Part shown: piece by piece, positions 34,361-45,059 of the stretch
Position numbering within the stretch: the stretch's first letter is position 1
Layout of the letters: every line of letters starts with the position of its first letter
Origin: Schistocerca nitens
Taxonomy: Eukaryota; Arthropoda; Insecta; Orthoptera; Acrididae
Direction: 5' to 3'
Length of the DNA stretch: 64,000 nucleotides
Assembly: GCF_023898315.1 (NCBI RefSeq)
Contig: NC_064616.1
Coordinates: forward strand, 534,335,102-534,399,101
Position numbers and translations under genes: made by a program
The notes under the pieces: model-generated
Databases searched by the model: none
Told to the model about the DNA's origin: nothing
What the model saw: only the letters and a program-made list of their open reading frames with translations

Positions 34361-35165
34361 AAAAATTCACAGAACGTATATCATTTGATCAACTGATGAT
34401 GATTATCCGCCCTGTAAACTGATAATCATTCTGCACTCTGTAAATTGACCATCATTCTCTACGTTGTATACTGCCCATCATTGTGCCACCCAGCAATATG
34501 CAGGATAATGGTCAGACATTTCCATATCTGCTTCGTCTATTATACTGACTTACCATTACATTTCGCCTAGTAAATGTGCACACAACATTGAAAATGAAAT
34601 ACAGTGTTTCCAAACTGCCTTATCATCATCATCAAAATCAGTAAATTTCAATTCTCTGTTTTATACACCACAACAAATATCCTCTGACTCTGTAGTGCTT
34701 ATTTTATGGCTGCAACAACATTCTAATGTATATCAGAGGGAGTAAAAAGAATGCAGTTTTCCCCAGTAGCTGACATCATCACTCTGATTTTTACACCACA
34801 GTAAATTTCCATTCCACAACATCATAATAAATTACAGAGGTAATGAAAGAATTACAGTACACCCCACTTCGAGTTTCCATAGCAGAAGATAACGTTTCGA
34901 ACTACAAGATGACGTTAATTCCCATCTATGTTGGTGCACTAAAGTTTGATTTACTTTAATATCAGACGAGTTTTTGACAAAGGAATAACATTGTTTATCC
35001 TGCTAATTCTAATTGACAGGTCCACTTAAGCTTGTACGTTGCATCAGCAGTAATGCACATGTCTGTTTTGCGTCATTATACTACCATTAGTATGTATTTT
35101 GATGAATTTAGTGCGAAGCACTACAATGAGACCAGGTTCGTCTATTATCCTATAACTGATTTCAG
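34361..35165. other. No recognisable gene
   Basis: At 34,395-34,485 a degenerate short repeat (ATCATTCTGCACTCTGTAAA, ATCATTCTCTACGTTGTATA) recurs with a step of about 35 bp. The rest is AT-rich with no coding signal. Confidence 0.4.
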
Positions 35166-36552
35166 TAAATCTACATCTACATCTACATCCATACTCCGCA
35201 AGCCACCTGACGGTGTGTGGCGGAGGGTACCCTGAGTACCTCTATCGGTTCTCTCTTCTATTCCAGTCTCGTATTGTTCGTGGAAAGAAGGATTGTCGGT
35301 ATGCTTCTGTGTGGGCTCTAATCTCTCTGATTTTATCCTCATGGTCTCTTCGCGAGATATACGTAGGAGGGAGCAATATACTGCTTGACTCTTCGGTGAA
35401 GGTATGTTCTCGAAACTTTAACAAAAGCCCGTACCGAGCTACTGAGCGTCTCTCCTGCAGAGTCTTCCACTGGAGTTTATCTATAATCTCCGTAACGCTT
35501 TCGCGATTACTAAATGATCCTATAACGAAACGCGCTGCTCTCCGTTGGATCTTCTCTATCTCTTCTATCAACCCTATCTGGTATGGATCCCATACTGCTG
35601 AGCAGTATTCAAGCAGTGGGCGAACAAGCTTACTGTAACCTACTTCCTTTGTTTTCGGATTGCATTTCCTTAGGATTCTTCCAATGAATTTCAGTCTGGC
35701 ATCTGCTTTACCTACGATCAACTTTATATGATCATTCCCTTTTAAATCACTCCTATTGCGCACTCCCAGATAATTTATGGAATTAACTGCTTCCAGTTGC
35801 AGACCTGCTATTTTGTAGCTAAATGATAAGGGATGTATCTTTCTATGTATTCGCAGCACATTACACTTGTCTACATTGAGATTCAATTGCCATTCCCTGC
35901 ACCATGCGTCAATTCGCTGCAGATCCTCCTGCATTTCACTACAATTTTCCATTGTTACAACCTCTCGATACAACACAGCATCATCTGCAAAAAGCCTCAG
36001 TGAACTTCCGATGTCATCCACCAGGTCATTTATGTATATTGTGAATAGCAACGGTCCTATGACACTCCCCTGCAGCACACCTGAAATCACTCTTACTTCG
36101 GAAGACTCCTCTCCATTGAGAATGACATGCTGCGTTCTGTTATCTAGGAACTCCTCAATCCAATCACACAATTGGTCTGATAGTCCATATGCTCTTACTT
36201 TGTTCATTAAACGACTGTGGGTAAGCCAAGAAACACGGCATATACCTGTGAACCCGTGTCTATGGCCCTCTGAGTCTCGTGGACGAATAGCGCGAGCTGG
36301 GTTTCACACGACCGTCTTTTTCGAAACCCATGCTGATTCCTACAGAGTAGATTCCTAGTCTCCAGAAAAGTCATTATACTCGAACATAATACGTGTTCCA
36401 AAATTCTACAACTGATCGATGTTAGAGATATAGGTCTATTGTTCTGGACATCTGTTCGACGTCCCTTCTTGAAAACGGAGATGACCTGTGCCCTTTTCCA
36501 ATCCTTTGGAACGCTACGCTCTTTTAGAGACCTACGGTACACCGCTGCAAGC
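35166..36552 (-). mobile_element. 5'-truncated CR1-like LINE
   Basis: The 3' end is at the left: the plus strand starts with ACATCTACATCTACATC, the element's (TGTAGA)n tail. Two minus frames (36,542-36,207 and 36,207-35,242) cover RT and C-terminus: DWKRAQVISVFKKG, NRPISLTSI, NQHGFRKRRSCETQLAL, SGVLQGSVIGPLLF, FADDAVLY and the C-terminal SFFPRTIRDWN. Where the frames meet near 36,207, the segment that normally carries DFRKAFDTVPH is deleted, so the first catalytic aspartate is gone. Same family as the larger element at 44,092-48,159. Confidence 0.92.
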
Positions 36553-37096
36553 AGTAGTAGGAATAGGTAAGCTGTGTATATTTTAATATGTTGTACAAAT
36601 TATTTACATGTGTAAATCAATAATTTGGAGGTGTATAGTGCTTTCAAAGTAAGTTAAATCAATCAAACTTTGGTATTTAACAAGAGCTACTTAACATAAA
36701 AATTTTAAAAGTAATGCCAATATGCAAGTTATATGTATTAAAAAAATCCCGTACAATAATTAAATTTCGACAGCAGCGCGACATATGTTTTACGCCCAAA
36801 GTGTTCCATATTTTGAGAAGTAATGCAATTTTATGTTTCTACAAAGTTTGAATTTTTGTTTGTAATCAGTAATCTGTATTAATACTTGTGCACTTGTGTG
36901 TTATGACAAGCAACCTGCAAGTTTTTTGTACCCAATAACTGACAAAGAATTTTATTTTGACGGCAAATATTTTATTTTCGAGCTATTGACGGTCTATCTC
37001 TGTCCTGTTGCATCATCATCTGTGGCAATGTTTCATCTCTGTCTTCGTCAAGAAACATCTTTTGTCATGTTTTGATGTATGTAAATGTAGCAGACG
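36553..37096. other. No recognisable gene
   Basis: AT-rich sequence between the CR1-like LINE and the gypsy element's target duplication. Nothing further seen. Confidence 0.5.
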
Positions 37097-37100
37097 TTAT

Positions 37101-38613
37101 TCTAACATTCTGCGTGGTGCCTGTTTCCTCTAAGTCGTGTCTCCCTACCACTTTCGGGCAGCGACGCTCTGAGTGTGTTTTTTAGGGAATTGACTAGTTT
37201 GAATCTGGGACCTGTTGCTGGTAAGGAGACGCCAGACCGCACATGACACGTAGAGTTCAGAAGAGATCAGTGAGACTAGCGATGATATAATCAAATACTT
37301 AATGATTTTAGCATCAGCTCCACTGCATTCCCTGTAAAAGAATCTTAACACTAACTGAATTTAGTGGGAGGGGTTCAAGGCTTTCCTATTTTTAGTTAGC
37401 TGGTAAAATAATGTCGAATAAGCAGTTAAGTTTACCATTGGAATTTTTATTCTACTCACAAAATATTGTATATAAATTGCACTATTGATAAAAGGAAATA
37501 TTTTAATACAGGATGATAAAAACCAACTGCGTTCAACAAAAATGTGAACGAATATTCGCTGAATGGGTTTTCAGTTTTATTATGGATCGATGGCTGACCT
37601 ATGCTATATCACATCTATAATCTAGGTTTAAATTAAGTTTCACAAAAGAGAAAACTATCAAAAAGGCTCTACAGTGACCCTCAATTATCTGTAATTACTC
37701 ATTTAACTTGTCGTAAGTTACAGTGGCTGATGTAGCTTCTCAATAATTAAATAACAGAAAAATCATCGCGTTTCAGATTTTAACTTCAAGTAGCAAATGT
37801 GAATACCACAAAGTTTAATTGACGATCGACACCAGTATTACGTAAAAATGGGATGTAACAGGTGAGACTTCTGCAGTTCTGAGTGAAGCCTTATGCCCTC
37901 TTATGCGGCATCACGTGCATTCATTACCTTGTCGGTGGTTAGGCAGCGTCAGGGGCTGTGGGCGGTGCAGCTCCACACACCTCGCCGTCTCGGTAGCAAC
38001 TCTCTCGAACCTCTCCTTACTACTGTTTACCGAAGTTGGTTTAAGAAAAAGGTATCTGGCTTGTTTTTTCAACTGACCAATCAGCGTCTCAATGTTAACC
38101 TTAAGCTCCACCTACAAAAATTCTGTCTATCCAATGAGAAACGTTATACTTTCCGTGGTGGGGCAATGTTTTTAATGTTTGCTACCTAACAGAGACGTGT
38201 ATAGGCTCACGCTAAAACTTGCAGCTGGTGTGGCCTTTTTAGTGTTATCGTAAGATCTATACTGTTCTTCTGGAGGGCTCTATCTCTTAACATGGGCTGG
38301 GGGATAGACCTCCCGGCGGTCGGCCGCCGATGTGGGTGTCCCTTATCGTCGGGCCTTGTAGCCTACACGGCTCAGCTCTCGGCTTCTGTACTCGTTTCTT
38401 CCCTCGGAACTGCGTCTGTTTCATGGTGGGAAGGTATGACATGCATTTAGGCATTCTTGTGTTAGTCTGTGGTATTCCACTTGCTCACTCGTTGATCATA
38501 TTACTTTAGTTAATTTAATGTCAGGATTTATTCAGAGCCATGTGACATATTGCCGAATTTGCTATCACGTCAGGGTTTTCATTGAAGGTGTTGGACTTGC
38601 CTGACACCTTACA
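37101..38613 (-). repeat. 3' LTR of gypsy element B
   Basis: 1,513 bp. On the plus strand it begins TCTAACATTCTGCGTGG and ends CCTGACACCTTACA; in element orientation it starts TGTAAGGTGTCAGG. A perfect CA end is not present on the other side (GTTAGA). It matches the 5' LTR closely, with scattered substitutions, more of them in the first ~280 bp. It contains CCAATGAGAAACGTTATAC, conserved in both LTRs. Confidence 0.93.
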
Positions 38614-38630
38614 TATCACTACCCTTCGAA
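38614..38630 (-). other. Candidate polypurine tract of gypsy element B
   Basis: Immediately upstream of the 3' LTR in element orientation the minus strand reads TTCGAAGGGTAGTGATA, purine-rich but interrupted. This is where plus-strand priming would start. A weak motif, called mainly by position. Confidence 0.45.
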
Positions 38631-39467
38631 CATAATTTTTGAACTGAAATTAGGCAATGATTCAATCGTTGTCTAAGTCAGTCAAAAATTATTCCTTTAT
38701 TTCAATTTTGTTGCCTACTGTTCAGCCACATTATTCTAGTTCTTTTCTAGTTTGTATTACTAATTTATATGTATATATTCTTCCAAATTATTCTTAAAAA
38801 TATATTTATATTGACAAGAGAAGAATATTTTTATGCTATTATTATTATTGATTTTCAATTATTTTCTTTCTTTATTGAAGTGTGAATTTTTTTACTGCAG
38901 AAGTTTGTTATCGAAAGTGAGGAGTCTTTCACATCGATTTTCTTATAAATATTTTTTTAAATGTAGTAATTAAGTAAAACCAACCTATTCCTAACACATT
39001 TTCTAAATATCATGTATAAGTAAATACTGGGAATATAGTTGGTCGTTATTAAAAAAATGTTTTTGTTTCTAGACATTCATTTCAATATTGTTACACTAAC
39101 AAATAAGAATTATTTCCAAGAATTGCTTTGACAAAGAAATATACATACGTAAGTATTGAGATATTATCCTAACAAATGGTACAAATGTAAAAAAAGGGAA
39201 AACATCGAACAAGATAATTTTTTATTCTTTGTTTTTATAAGGAGAAAATAAGTAAAATATACCCATTCTTTTACTTTTATGAGAAGAATTTAAGTAGCAT
39301 ATAGTTTTAGTGCTTATTATACCTTACTTTTGTTCTTTATACACTGTCCATTTCAGAAGTAATAACTTATTTTTATCGATAGTCTATTTTTACTTAAGTC
39401 CATAGTCAGTGACTGTCATTTTGTAGTTTATTAGCTATCTGGTGTGCTCTACGTATTTAGTTTTCAC
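38631..39467 (-). other. 3' internal region of gypsy element B, non-coding as far as seen
   Basis: AT-rich, with many A and T runs. No env-like or other ORF recognised on either strand. Confidence 0.4.
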
Positions 39468-39471
39468 ACGT

Positions 39472-40936
39472 TGTAACCTCCCCCTCACTTATCGACCTTA
39501 ATGACAGTGAAAAATTAAACCACGTGTACCTAATGGAAATTTGGGAAAAGCAATCGTCACTGAAGTTAATCTGTCAGTAAAGAGGGAGGAAAGGGTTACA
39601 TCAAAATGAAAGGAAAAATGCAAATGAAATTGGTGGAAATTAATTTTGTAGAGGGTTAAAGTTAATAAAGAATGTAAATGTGAGGTCGTTACGTTAACAA
39701 TTAATTGGCGTTAATTAGACATTTGAGATTTGGGGAAAACTATAGTCGCCAGTCCCATGGACAACTACCATAATAACTGAAAATGAAAGATTAATGCACA
39801 TATATTTAGCACTAAAAGCATGGCAAGTGAAGGTTGACACATGTTGTGTGAAAACTGAATGTTTGTCAGAAGTAATAAATTTCGCTATACTCTGACTTAA
39901 TTTAGCAAAAAGAATTAATAAAACCGAAAATTGAAAGTTAATTTAGTGACTAAAATTAATAGTGAACTTTGTTTCTGAAGCACTACGAAATTCAACAAAA
40001 TAAGGTTCGTCTTGGGCCACCTCAACAACCATTTCGAAAGCTGCTTGAATCTATGAAATTTAGAAATAAGAGATTTAACTTTGAACTTGAATTAAATGAT
40101 TTTGAACAATTAACAATAGTAAAATTTAGTACGTACCAAGCTGAGCTGCAGTCACAGGTAAGCTAAAATATGGTAACAAAACTCGCACTCTTCATTTGTG
40201 CTTGTGTAATCTAAATATTGTAGCCAGCTATGAATACTTTAACTGAACTTTGAAATTTAAGCAGTGAAATGGAATGATATTACTTTAATGCTGGCGATTG
40301 AATTTCAATGACACTCAGGTTCATGCCGGAAAAGGAAGGGACCCTGCTTGGTAGTGCAATTGGGACAATGAGCAACAAAGGTTCATGCTACGTTGCTGTA
40401 ATTTAAAGAGGCAAATGGAACAATTTTAAAAGCTGAGGTCTGCCATACAGTTCTAAAACTTTACGTGCTTCCAGTCTTCCTTGCTGGTTGATTGAAGATT
40501 TGAAGTCGTCGACCGAGGAGTTGGCGACAGTCACTCATTGTCGTCCGTCGCTGTTGCAGAAGCTGGATGTTGGCGCACCTTCTTCTCGACACTGTCACCA
40601 AGCTAAACGGGCTCTTGATGTGCGTCAGCTAATGCTTCCCGTCCGCGAAACCGTGTCAGAAACTATCAGAGCAAGTCGAGCGCAATTACATGATGCCAAA
40701 CCCTGAAAGCACGGCAACTCGCGGGAGCGTCACCCAACACACCTCTCCACCACCCTACTCCAGCCAGACTCTCTCTGCTCCGCCCGCACTCCATGCGGCA
40801 TAGTTAACACTACCAGAGACCCTAAACACTTTGGTTCTCCACACGACCTATCGATGTATTCGTTCGATAACATAGTTTTCCCTAGGCAAGACCCAGCGTA
40901 AAAATACAAATAGTATTTACAAAACCAATTATACAT

Positions 40937-40996
<60 letters not shown>

Positions 40997-41109
40997 AAAC
41001 AATTACAATAGATAAATACACAGAAATGTCGTATCTTCAGGTAAGAAAATAAGGAAAAATCTATAGTACAATAGATGGAAATAGAAGGATATGCATTTCC
41101 GGCGTTACA
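39472..41109. mobile_element. Solo LTR of a second LTR retrotransposon family
   Basis: A 1,638 bp segment starting TGTAACCTCCCCCTCAC and ending CCGGCGTTACA, giving the TG...CA ends with short inverted TGTAAC/GTTACA termini. It is flanked by the exact 4 bp duplication ACGT (39,468-39,471 and 41,110-41,113). No coding region lies inside, and it is not similar to the LTRs of element B, so it reads as a solo LTR left after recombination of an inserted element. Orientation cannot be told. It contains an (AT)n tract at 40,941-40,993. Confidence 0.8.
40941..40993. repeat. (AT)n microsatellite
   Basis: About 26 uninterrupted AT units inside the solo LTR; short tyrosine/isoleucine frames across it are artefacts. 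Confidence 0.95.
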
Positions 41110-41113
41110 ACGT

Positions 41114-42419
41114 GTCTTTTGCACAATTCCTACTTCACATGAGTTCACACATTTTCATGATCTCATAAATGTTTATGCATGAGGCTGACGAATGTTTTTG
41201 CACATAGTTGATGGATTTGAGTGAAACGGATGTGGGCAAGTATTTGATGTACAGCTTCGTTCGCCATTCCTTGTAGGTTTTGCAACTGTGTATTACTGTT
41301 GTGGAGGTCCCATAATGGAATGGAGCTGTGAGTGCAGAATCTCATGGTTTACTGGCTTTCTATGCGTGAAAGTCATCGTTATATTTCGCTGCAAGTGGTT
41401 GTTTTTCGTTGTAATACTTCGCAGACGACTAGTTTACAATACAATAGGGATTTGGGAAGGTATTTCGTCTATTCTTCACCCATCTTCTTTCTTGGTCTCA
41501 TTCTTGCGTATCTTTAACTTCTGTTCTTCCTGATTTTTCTCTGCTTCTTACTTGATTCTTGGTACTTCTCTGGGCAGTATATGGGAATATTTATTGATAA
41601 CTAGTCGCTTTGAAGTTCTCCTCTTAGTAACAGATTGATAAATTGTTTGGACGTGTCATTTCTACTTTGTGGAATTTTTCTTCAATTTCGTGCTTCAGCG
41701 TTGCTGTTTAATAGCAGTAGTGTGACTTTTACACGAATTTTTTGCCAGTGGTAGCTTGCCCAAGCAGTCTTCTCATCAAGCTGTTGTTTGATCGCTCTGC
41801 TGTGTTGGACTGGCTCTGCATCCCGGGACCTTCCTGGCCTTCCGTTTACTGTCCCTGCAGGGATCCCCTTAGAAGTAGATTTACTACTGACTTTGAATAC
41901 AAGTGCCCTTTGTTGGTCTCGCTGTCCTTTCCCTTCTCTCGATGCTTGTGCCTTGTAGGAATTGTGTCTTGCTAATTACGTCCTTTTCTTTCTTCATACT
42001 TCTCTCGTTGCAACTTGTGGGTCGTTGCATCTGGTTCTTGCTGAAGTTTTTTAAAATGGTTCTTACAAAAAGTTTTCCTTATAGTCATCTAACATATGTC
42101 TAGTACCAGCATTGATTTATGTCTTTTTAAAAAGCTTTACAAATTTCGGCCCCTTTTCCATGTTACAATTCTAAGATATAGTGAGTCTTAACGCTTCTAC
42201 AAGAATCCTCAAGTTGGTTTTTTTTTTTATTTTTGTGTAGTGTTGTGGTGTATAGCATTTTAGTATTTCATGCTGTTAGACTATTTATGCTTTATCCCTT
42301 CACCTTAATCCATGCTACTATTGGTGTTATTATTTTTTTAATCTACTTTTTCTTACCACCTTCCTCTCTTTTCATTCCTCTTTCTCCTGACGATCTTATC
42401 TTCAACATAATCTTGATAT
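41114..42419 (-). other. 3' internal region of gypsy element B after pol, unassigned
   Basis: On the minus strand a short frame at 41,345-41,163 (TQLQNLQGMANEAVHQILAH inside) and a charged Lys/Arg/Gln-rich stretch near 42,000-41,750 are present. Position after pol would fit an env-like or accessory ORF, but I see no signal peptide, furin site or fusion peptide to support that. Confidence 0.35.
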
Positions 42420-42930
42420 ATTGTGCTAATTATTTACCAGTAATAAAATTAATCTTCGAACTTTTTGATATGGCTCACATGGTGAAGTCCTAAGGTTTTG
42501 CCTGTCTTTGGGTTCATTAGTTATACAGCATTATCATGAGAAATTCGGCTAATTATGACAGGTCCTTTGTATGCAGCGTAAAACTTGTGTTATTTGTGTT
42601 TCTGTTTGCTGGAGAGATGGTGTGTTTTTACAAATGCTTACTGGCCTACTGAGAGTGTTCTTTTAATTTTTGTTCTATCTCTTCTTTCTTTTCTTTTAAT
42701 GGTTGTCTCTCTTATGTTGGAGAGTGCTGTTGCTATGACTTGTTTGTGCTGTCTACGTTGTACAATTTATCTCGTAAAATACACTCTAACTCTCTTTTAC
42801 TGTGTTCTGAAATACCTCGAACTTCTTGCAATTTTTCGTCGATTTCTTTATGGACTTCTAACATGAGGTGAGGCGATTCCCCCTTTTGTGCATACCATTC
42901 TAGTTCTTCATCCTCTTTATATCGCATCAT
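42420..42930 (-). pseudogene. Pol remnant of gypsy element B: post-protease linker joined to integrase C-terminus
   Basis: The frame 42,930-42,733 (DEELEWYAQKGESPHLMLEV, then SEHSKRELECILRDK) is the linker that normally precedes the gypsy RT. Within about 100 bp downstream, in broken frame, come VKTHHLSSKQKHK and KFYAAYKGPVIISRI followed by NPKTGKTLGLHHVS, the integrase GPY-type C-terminus near 42,640-42,480. The RT, RNase H and the integrase catalytic core, roughly 2 kb in relatives, are absent. This copy could only have moved with help from another element. Confidence 0.78.
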
Positions 42931-43050
42931 TCTTAATTGTTTGTTTATAACTGGTATTTCTCCTAATTTTAGCTTTTGCTGAAAGAGAAGTGTGACATTC
43001 CTGAATGTTACGCTACCTTTCCCTATATCTATTATCGCTCGTCTCTCATT

Positions 43051-43410
43051 TCAAAGATATGCACCTATAATCAAATCTAAAGTTAGTTTAGGTATAATCA
43101 CGAAGTTGGCTTCGATCTTTTGACCATGGCACGAAAGAGTCAACCTTGTTTGTCGCGTAACTTCCACAGCATTGTTTCTAATAGGACCTCTTACTTTAAT
43201 CTTACGTGTTTTCAGAACTGGCAATTCCTCATAGGCATTACACTGCATGAATAACTTTTCTGAGATCACGGTCAGTTCACTTCCGCTATCAATTACAATA
43301 CTGACTGGGATCTGTTTTACCATGGTCTTCACAATTGGTTGAATTTGAAAGGGTTGGTTCTGTTCTTCTTCTTCTTCTTGCATCAACGAATCCTCCACTG
43401 AATCATACAT
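43051..43410 (-). pseudogene. Retropepsin (protease) of gypsy element B
   Basis: A 119-codon open stretch includes PVSIVIDSGSELTVISEKLF, the aspartic protease active site (DSG, a variant of DTG/DSG), and near the end KLTLDLIIGAYL, equivalent to the conserved I(L/I)G flap-side motif. It would mature gag-pol in virus-like particles. It stops at 43,051 while the homologous frame continues downstream, so it is truncated by a stop. It sits downstream of gag on the minus strand, as expected. Confidence 0.82.
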
Positions 43411-44091
43411 GAGTCTTTTCAGGACTTTCCCTTGTGAATTCGAACTTTCTGTAGGATAAGCTTCGACTGCAACTTCTCTCTCTTTTATTTCCTCTTCTCT
43501 ATTTCTTCCTTCATTTACGCTTTCTTCAACATCCTCACTTTTTCCTCATCTTCGTCTATCTTCTCCTTCTTAGTCACTATTTCCACATAATCGCATCTAA
43601 ATGGTCTAATTATCGCTTCATAACTTCCTTCATTATACACGTTGGGTTGTGTGCCCACTAGTAACTTATTTTCAACTTCTGTCGGCTGCCCATTATCCTC
43701 ATTGAATTCGCTTTCCCTGGTTTCCATCACAAATAGCTCTGCAATACTCATTACTTCATCCTCTCCTCATACATTCGTTGTGCATGCCTCTGGCAATTCA
43801 GCTTCCTTGTCAGTATTCTTCCAATTAATTTCGTCCCAACAGGATATTGTTATTTTCCTGTCTTCGTTTTCGTCTGGTCCCTGCGGTTTTGTTTCTTCCT
43901 TCTTCTCTTCTCGTGATAAGGTATTTACTTCTCTGTGCAAGGTCCTGCAATTACCCTGGATCGGTGCGTCATTCTCTTTGGCTTGGGCGCTTAGCTATCA
44001 ATTCGAACGTTTTTCGTGGTTTGGTGGTCGTATCTCCGCCTCTTCTATATGTATTCTCTTTTCTTGTTCAACTTGTTGATATTGGTTTCTT
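43411..44091 (-). pseudogene. Gag-pol junction of gypsy element B (broken)
   Basis: Minus frames at 43,751-43,515 (SIAELFVMETRESEFNEDNG, acidic) and 44,091-43,998 (NQYQQVEQEKRIHIEEAEIR) are hydrophilic, as in the gag C-terminus and protease leader. They are in different frames, with at least one stop between. The right edge is where the CR1-like LINE inserted, splitting this from the rest of gag at 48,170. Confidence 0.65.
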
Positions 44092-44125
44092 TGTTGATAA
44101 TTTGTCGGTCTATTGCGGTGTTCGG

Positions 44126-45059
44126 ATGAGGGCTGAGTTGGCATCCCTTCGCTCACAGCTGCAAGCGGCGCTGACTTCGGTCGCACAGCTTGAGGCTGTT
44201 GCCAATGGACAACACAGTGGGGAGCCGGACTTGGGTATCACGGGTATATCAACCTCGTCCCGTCTGTCCCCAGATCGGTCTGCCGCTGTGGTTGCCCCGG
44301 TTGCTGCCCGCAGTGGGGCTGAGCCCTGGCCTGTGGTTGAGTGGGAGGTCGTTCCAAGGCGTGGCAGGCAGCGAAAGACGTCCCCAGAGGCTGATCCGAA
44401 AGCCTCCCCGGTGCATCTGACAAACACGTTTCAGGCACTGGCTGAGCCAGATGCAGCTGCCTGCCCTGTTTCCGAGAATGATTCTCAGTCCTCAAGGTCC
44501 GGGCAATCACAGAGGCTTATTGGTAGTTGGGAGCTCCAATGTTAGGCGCGTAATGGGGCCCCTTAGGGATGTGGCGGCTAAGGAGGGGAAGAAATCCAGT
44601 GTGCACTCCGTGTGCATTCCGGGTGGAGTCATTCCTGATGTGTAAAGGGTCCTTCCGGATGCCATGAAGAGCACAGGGTGCAGCCAGCTGCAGGTGGTGG
44701 CACATGTCGGCACTAATGACGTGTGTCGCTTTGGATCTGAGGAAATTCTCTCAGTATTCCAGCGGCTATCTGATTTGGTGAAGGCTGCCGGTCTTGCTTA
44801 CGAGATGAAGGCAGAGCTCACCATCTGCAGCATCGTTGACAGAACCGACTGCGGACCTTTGGTGCAGAGAAGGGTGAAGGGTCTGAATCAGAGGCTCAGA
44901 CGGTTTTGCGACCGTGTTGGCTGCAGATTCCTTGACTTGCGCCATAGGGTGGTGGGGTTTCGGGTTCCGCTGAATAGGTCAGGAGTTCACTACACTCAGC
45001 TGGCGGCTACATGGGTAGCGGAGGCTGTGTGGCGTGGACTGGGCGGTTTTTTAGGTTAG
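44126..45059 (+). pseudogene. ORF1 of the CR1-like LINE, SGNH/esterase-like domain
   Basis: Begins MRAELASLRSQLQAALTSVA, a short coiled-coil-like leucine heptad start, followed by a Pro/Ala/Ser-rich linker. A frameshift near 44,510 moves to the frame that encodes LVVGSSNVRRV (block I of SGNH hydrolases, with the nucleophile Ser region), then an in-frame TAA at 44,643-44,645, then VVAHVGTNDVCRFG (the GxND-type block) and near the end NRSGVHYTQLAATWVA, with the His of the D/SxxH block. CR1 and L2 LINEs are known to carry such an esterase domain in ORF1. The one frameshift and one stop make it inactive. It ends with TAG at 45,057-45,059. Confidence 0.8.

Noticed and set aside
35213..36358. Plus-strand frames of 141 and 163 codons
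   Set aside because: Shadows of the CR1-like LINE coding sequence on the opposite strand.
36207..36552. Host protein-coding exons anywhere in the window
   Set aside because: I looked for frames with recognisable cellular domains and splice-like boundaries and found none. An isolated small exon cannot be excluded without transcript data.
41163..42000. Envelope gene of gypsy element B
   Set aside because: The position after pol is suggestive, but no signal peptide, cleavage site or membrane anchor is visible in the short broken frames.
43847..44125. Long plus frame running into LINE ORF1, giving a 232-codon ORF
   Set aside because: The first 93 codons are antisense to gypsy gag-pol sequence outside the LINE. 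The element's own ATG is at 44,126.
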